Positions 5,759-7,242 of a stretch of DNA of 7,242 nucleotides are shown one piece after another. Positions within the stretch are counted from its first letter, which is position 1; each line of letters opens with the position of its first letter. The stretch comes from Candidatus Eiseniibacteriota bacterium. GTDB lineage: Bacteria > Eisenbacteria > RBG-16-71-46 > JABDJR01. The notes below the pieces were generated by a model that had not been told where the DNA came from, searched no databases, and saw only the letters and a program-made list of their open reading frames with translations. Location: NCBI GenBank assembly GCA_013003415.1, contig JABDJR010000509.1, positions 1 through 7,242 of the forward strand, read 5' to 3'. The translations under genes were made by a program, and so were the position numbers.

Positions 5759-6418
5759 ATGAAAACCGCCACAAAAAACCACAAACCAGCATATGTCGTT
5801 CTCATGGGTCAAGTTAGCGGGAAACTTGAAAGCTTGGATGCTATCCGAGGCAAAATGGGAGATTTACGACAAGAAATCCACACTCGCTTTGACAACTTGC
5901 CGGTTCCCTTTTCGGTCTCCGATCGGGGGATTTTTTGCGGCCTTTTTGTCGATCCCGAACCAATCGTGACCATTCTTTATATGCTCACCGAGGGTCTGCA
6001 TCCGGTCAAACTCTCTTTTGGGCTAGGGCGCGGTAAAATCACGACCGAAATGAACAGTGACGTTTGGAAAATGGACGGCCCCTGTTTTCAACGAGCCCGG
6101 CGTGCCATGCAACGCGCAAGCAAACGTGGTCGCTGGGTCGAGGTCAAAGGCTTCGACGAGCCCTTCGACCAGATGCTCTATGGGTTGTTTTCGCTTCAAG
6201 GCGCGGTCCGCAGTGGTTGGACCGAGAAGCAAAATCTCTATGCGCACACCAGCCGCGCCATGTTGCAAAAAGACGTGGCGGGCATGTTCGGCATCAGCCC
6301 CTCCGTAGTGAGTCAAAGTTTAAAGTCGGCTTCCTTCGATGCAATTCTTGAAGGAGAAAAGGCGACCCAAAGCTTGCTAGGACTCTTCTACGAAAAACCC
6401 CAAGAAGTTCACGTCTAG
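5759..6418 (+). CDS. SatD-family protein with C-terminal helix-turn-helix; family acidic motifs altered
   Basis: A 219-residue protein. Residues 11-120 follow the SatD family (PF16264; named after the Streptococcus mutans sat secretion/acid-tolerance locus, biochemical role unsettled): a starting beta strand AYVVLMGQVSGK, a helix DLRQEIHTRFD, then FSVSDRGIFCGLFVDP, HPVKLSFGLGRGKITTEMN and DGPCFQRARRAMQRA. As remembered, the family normally has G-D-I-x-x-S-R in the first strand and G-D-E-F-Q in the second. Here these read MGQVSGK and SDRGIFCG, so the acidic residues appear lost while the GxGxI-T and DGPxFxxAR parts remain. Residues ~158-192 (LYAHTSRAMLQKDVAGMF, then GISPSVVSQSLKSA) form a helix-turn-helix typical of the family end. 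ATG at 5759 has no clear Shine-Dalgarno site. It lies 34 bases after the glucosidase and 24 before trpS, suggesting one transcript with trpS. No DUF3307 partner is present. Confidence 0.75.
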   Translation: MKTATKNHKPAYVVLMGQVSGKLESLDAIRGKMGDLRQEIHTRFDNLPVPFSVSDRGIFCGLFVDPEPIVTILYMLTEGLHPVKLSFGLGRGKITTEMNSDVWKMDGPCFQRARRAMQRASKRGRWVEVKGFDEPFDQMLYGLFSLQGAVRSGWTEKQNLYAHTSRAMLQKDVAGMFGISPSVVSQSLKSASFDAILEGEKATQSLLGLFYEKPQEVHV

Positions 6419-6442
6419 GGTTAGCAAGGTTTACCACAAGCA

Positions 6443-7242
6443 ATGAACCGAGTTTTCAGCGGCATTCAGCCGACGGGCACACTACACCTTGGGAACTATC
6501 TCGGCGCCGTCGCAAACTGGGTGGCGTTGCAGGAGAACACGTCCATTGATCGCATTTATTGCGTGGTGGACTACCATGCCATTACGGCGGACTACGATCC
6601 CAAAGATCTGATGAAGCGTTCGGTAAATCTCGCGCGCGATCTGTTGGCCTGCGGACTCGACCCGGAGAAGAGCGCGCTCTTCGTTCAGTCGCAAATTCCC
6701 GAGCACACTGAGCTAGCGTGGATTTTCCAGGCGTGTACGTCTTACGGTGAGCTGCAGCGCATGACCCAGTTCAAATCCAAGGGCGATACGCAATCGTTTG
6801 TGTCGGCTGGACTATTTACCTACCCGGTTTTGCAAGCCGCCGACATTCTTCTCTACGACGCGAACATGGTTCCGGTGGGAGAAGATCAGGTGCAGCACCT
6901 AGAGCTGACGCGGGGAATTGCGCGTCGTTTCAACACGCTTTACGGGGAGTGCTTTCCCGACGTGAAGCCCTTGTTGACCGAAGCTCCCAGGATCATGAGC
7001 CTTAAGAACCCGGAGCAGAAGATGTCTAAGAGTTCCGGGGAAGGCCACTTCCTCGCTCTGGACGCTCCGGAAAACGAAACCGCAAAAATGATTAAGCGTG
7101 CGGTGACCGATACCGGCCCCGCCGAAGATGGTGAAATGAGTCCCGGCGTGGCGAATCTATTTACGATTCTGAAAGCTCTTGGAGCCACCGAGGCCCACAC
7201 GAGCCTCATGGCGGACTACGAAGGCGGCAGTCTCCGTTACGG
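6443..7242 (+). CDS. trpS: Tryptophanyl-tRNA synthetase, 3' end cut by window edge
   Basis: Reads 266 codons from ATG at 6443 off the right edge; the bacterial enzyme is usually about 330 residues, so roughly the last fifth is missing. It charges tRNA-Trp with tryptophan in the cytoplasm using ATP. Class I synthetase signatures are intact: the HIGH-type motif in SGIQPTGTLHLGNYLGA (HLGN at residues 15-18), the tryptophan-pocket and dimer region with VVDYHAIT, the GEDQVQHLELTR stretch (GEDQ at 146-149), and KMSKS at 193-197 in QKMSKSSGE. The start aligns with the usual MxRVFSGIQPTG beginning of the family. The upstream ribosome site is weak (AAGG at 6426-6429, 13 bases away). Only 24 bases separate it from the SatD-like gene, so the two are probably co-transcribed. 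Nothing abnormal is seen in the visible part. Confidence 0.97.
   Translation, partial: MNRVFSGIQPTGTLHLGNYLGAVANWVALQENTSIDRIYCVVDYHAITADYDPKDLMKRSVNLARDLLACGLDPEKSALFVQSQIPEHTELAWIFQACTSYGELQRMTQFKSKGDTQSFVSAGLFTYPVLQAADILLYDANMVPVGEDQVQHLELTRGIARRFNTLYGECFPDVKPLLTEAPRIMSLKNPEQKMSKSSGEGHFLALDAPENETAKMIKRAVTDTGPAEDGEMSPGVANLFTILKALGATEAHTSLMADYEGGSLRY

Noticed and set aside
6418..6443. T-box or trp-type leader upstream of trpS
   Set aside because: The gap is only 24 bases, too short for any tRNA-sensing leader.

Overview
This is bacterial chromosomal DNA of moderately high GC content, with dense short-gap gene packing, mixed ATG and GTG starts, and both strands coding. It holds six protein genes, two of them cut by the window edges. 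I found no tRNA, rRNA, CRISPR array or insertion sequence. The sequence does not fix the organism. The secreted S9 glutamyl-peptidase-like protein with a Gram-negative-looking signal peptide and the large cytoplasmic GH63/MGH1-type glucosidase fit an environmental Gram-negative such as a PVC-group, acidobacterial or proteobacterial lineage, but that is only a guess.

Layout. Positions 1-1291 (minus) encode the N-terminal half of an exported S9-family (glutamyl endopeptidase-like) serine peptidase with a GTG start. A 236-base divergent gap holds a near-perfect 14-base palindrome. Positions 1528-1980 (plus) encode a 150-residue protein that matches the ends of the T4 gp19-like phage/contractile-injection tail tube family but stands alone, with no other tail gene beside it. 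It converges on an ArsR-like winged-helix regulator at 2164-2787 (minus). The 183-base convergent gap contains a long, interrupted inverted repeat (2003-2138, about 32 possible base pairs), which is the most striking non-coding structure here. An AT-rich 258-base gap with A/T tracts separates the regulator from the divergent 892-residue GH63/MGH1-like glucosidase gene (3046-5724, plus). Then come a SatD-family protein (5759-6418) and, 24 bases later, the start of trpS (6443 to the end), all on the plus strand.

How they fit together. The window is not one obvious pathway. The regulator and the glucosidase share a divergent promoter region, so the regulator could control itself and the glucosidase, but this is inference. 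The SatD-like gene and trpS look co-transcribed and may share a transcript with the glucosidase. The points most worth following are the orphan tail-tube-like protein, the 136-base hairpin beside it, and a SatD homologue in which the two acidic family motifs appear to be lost while the rest of the fold is kept.
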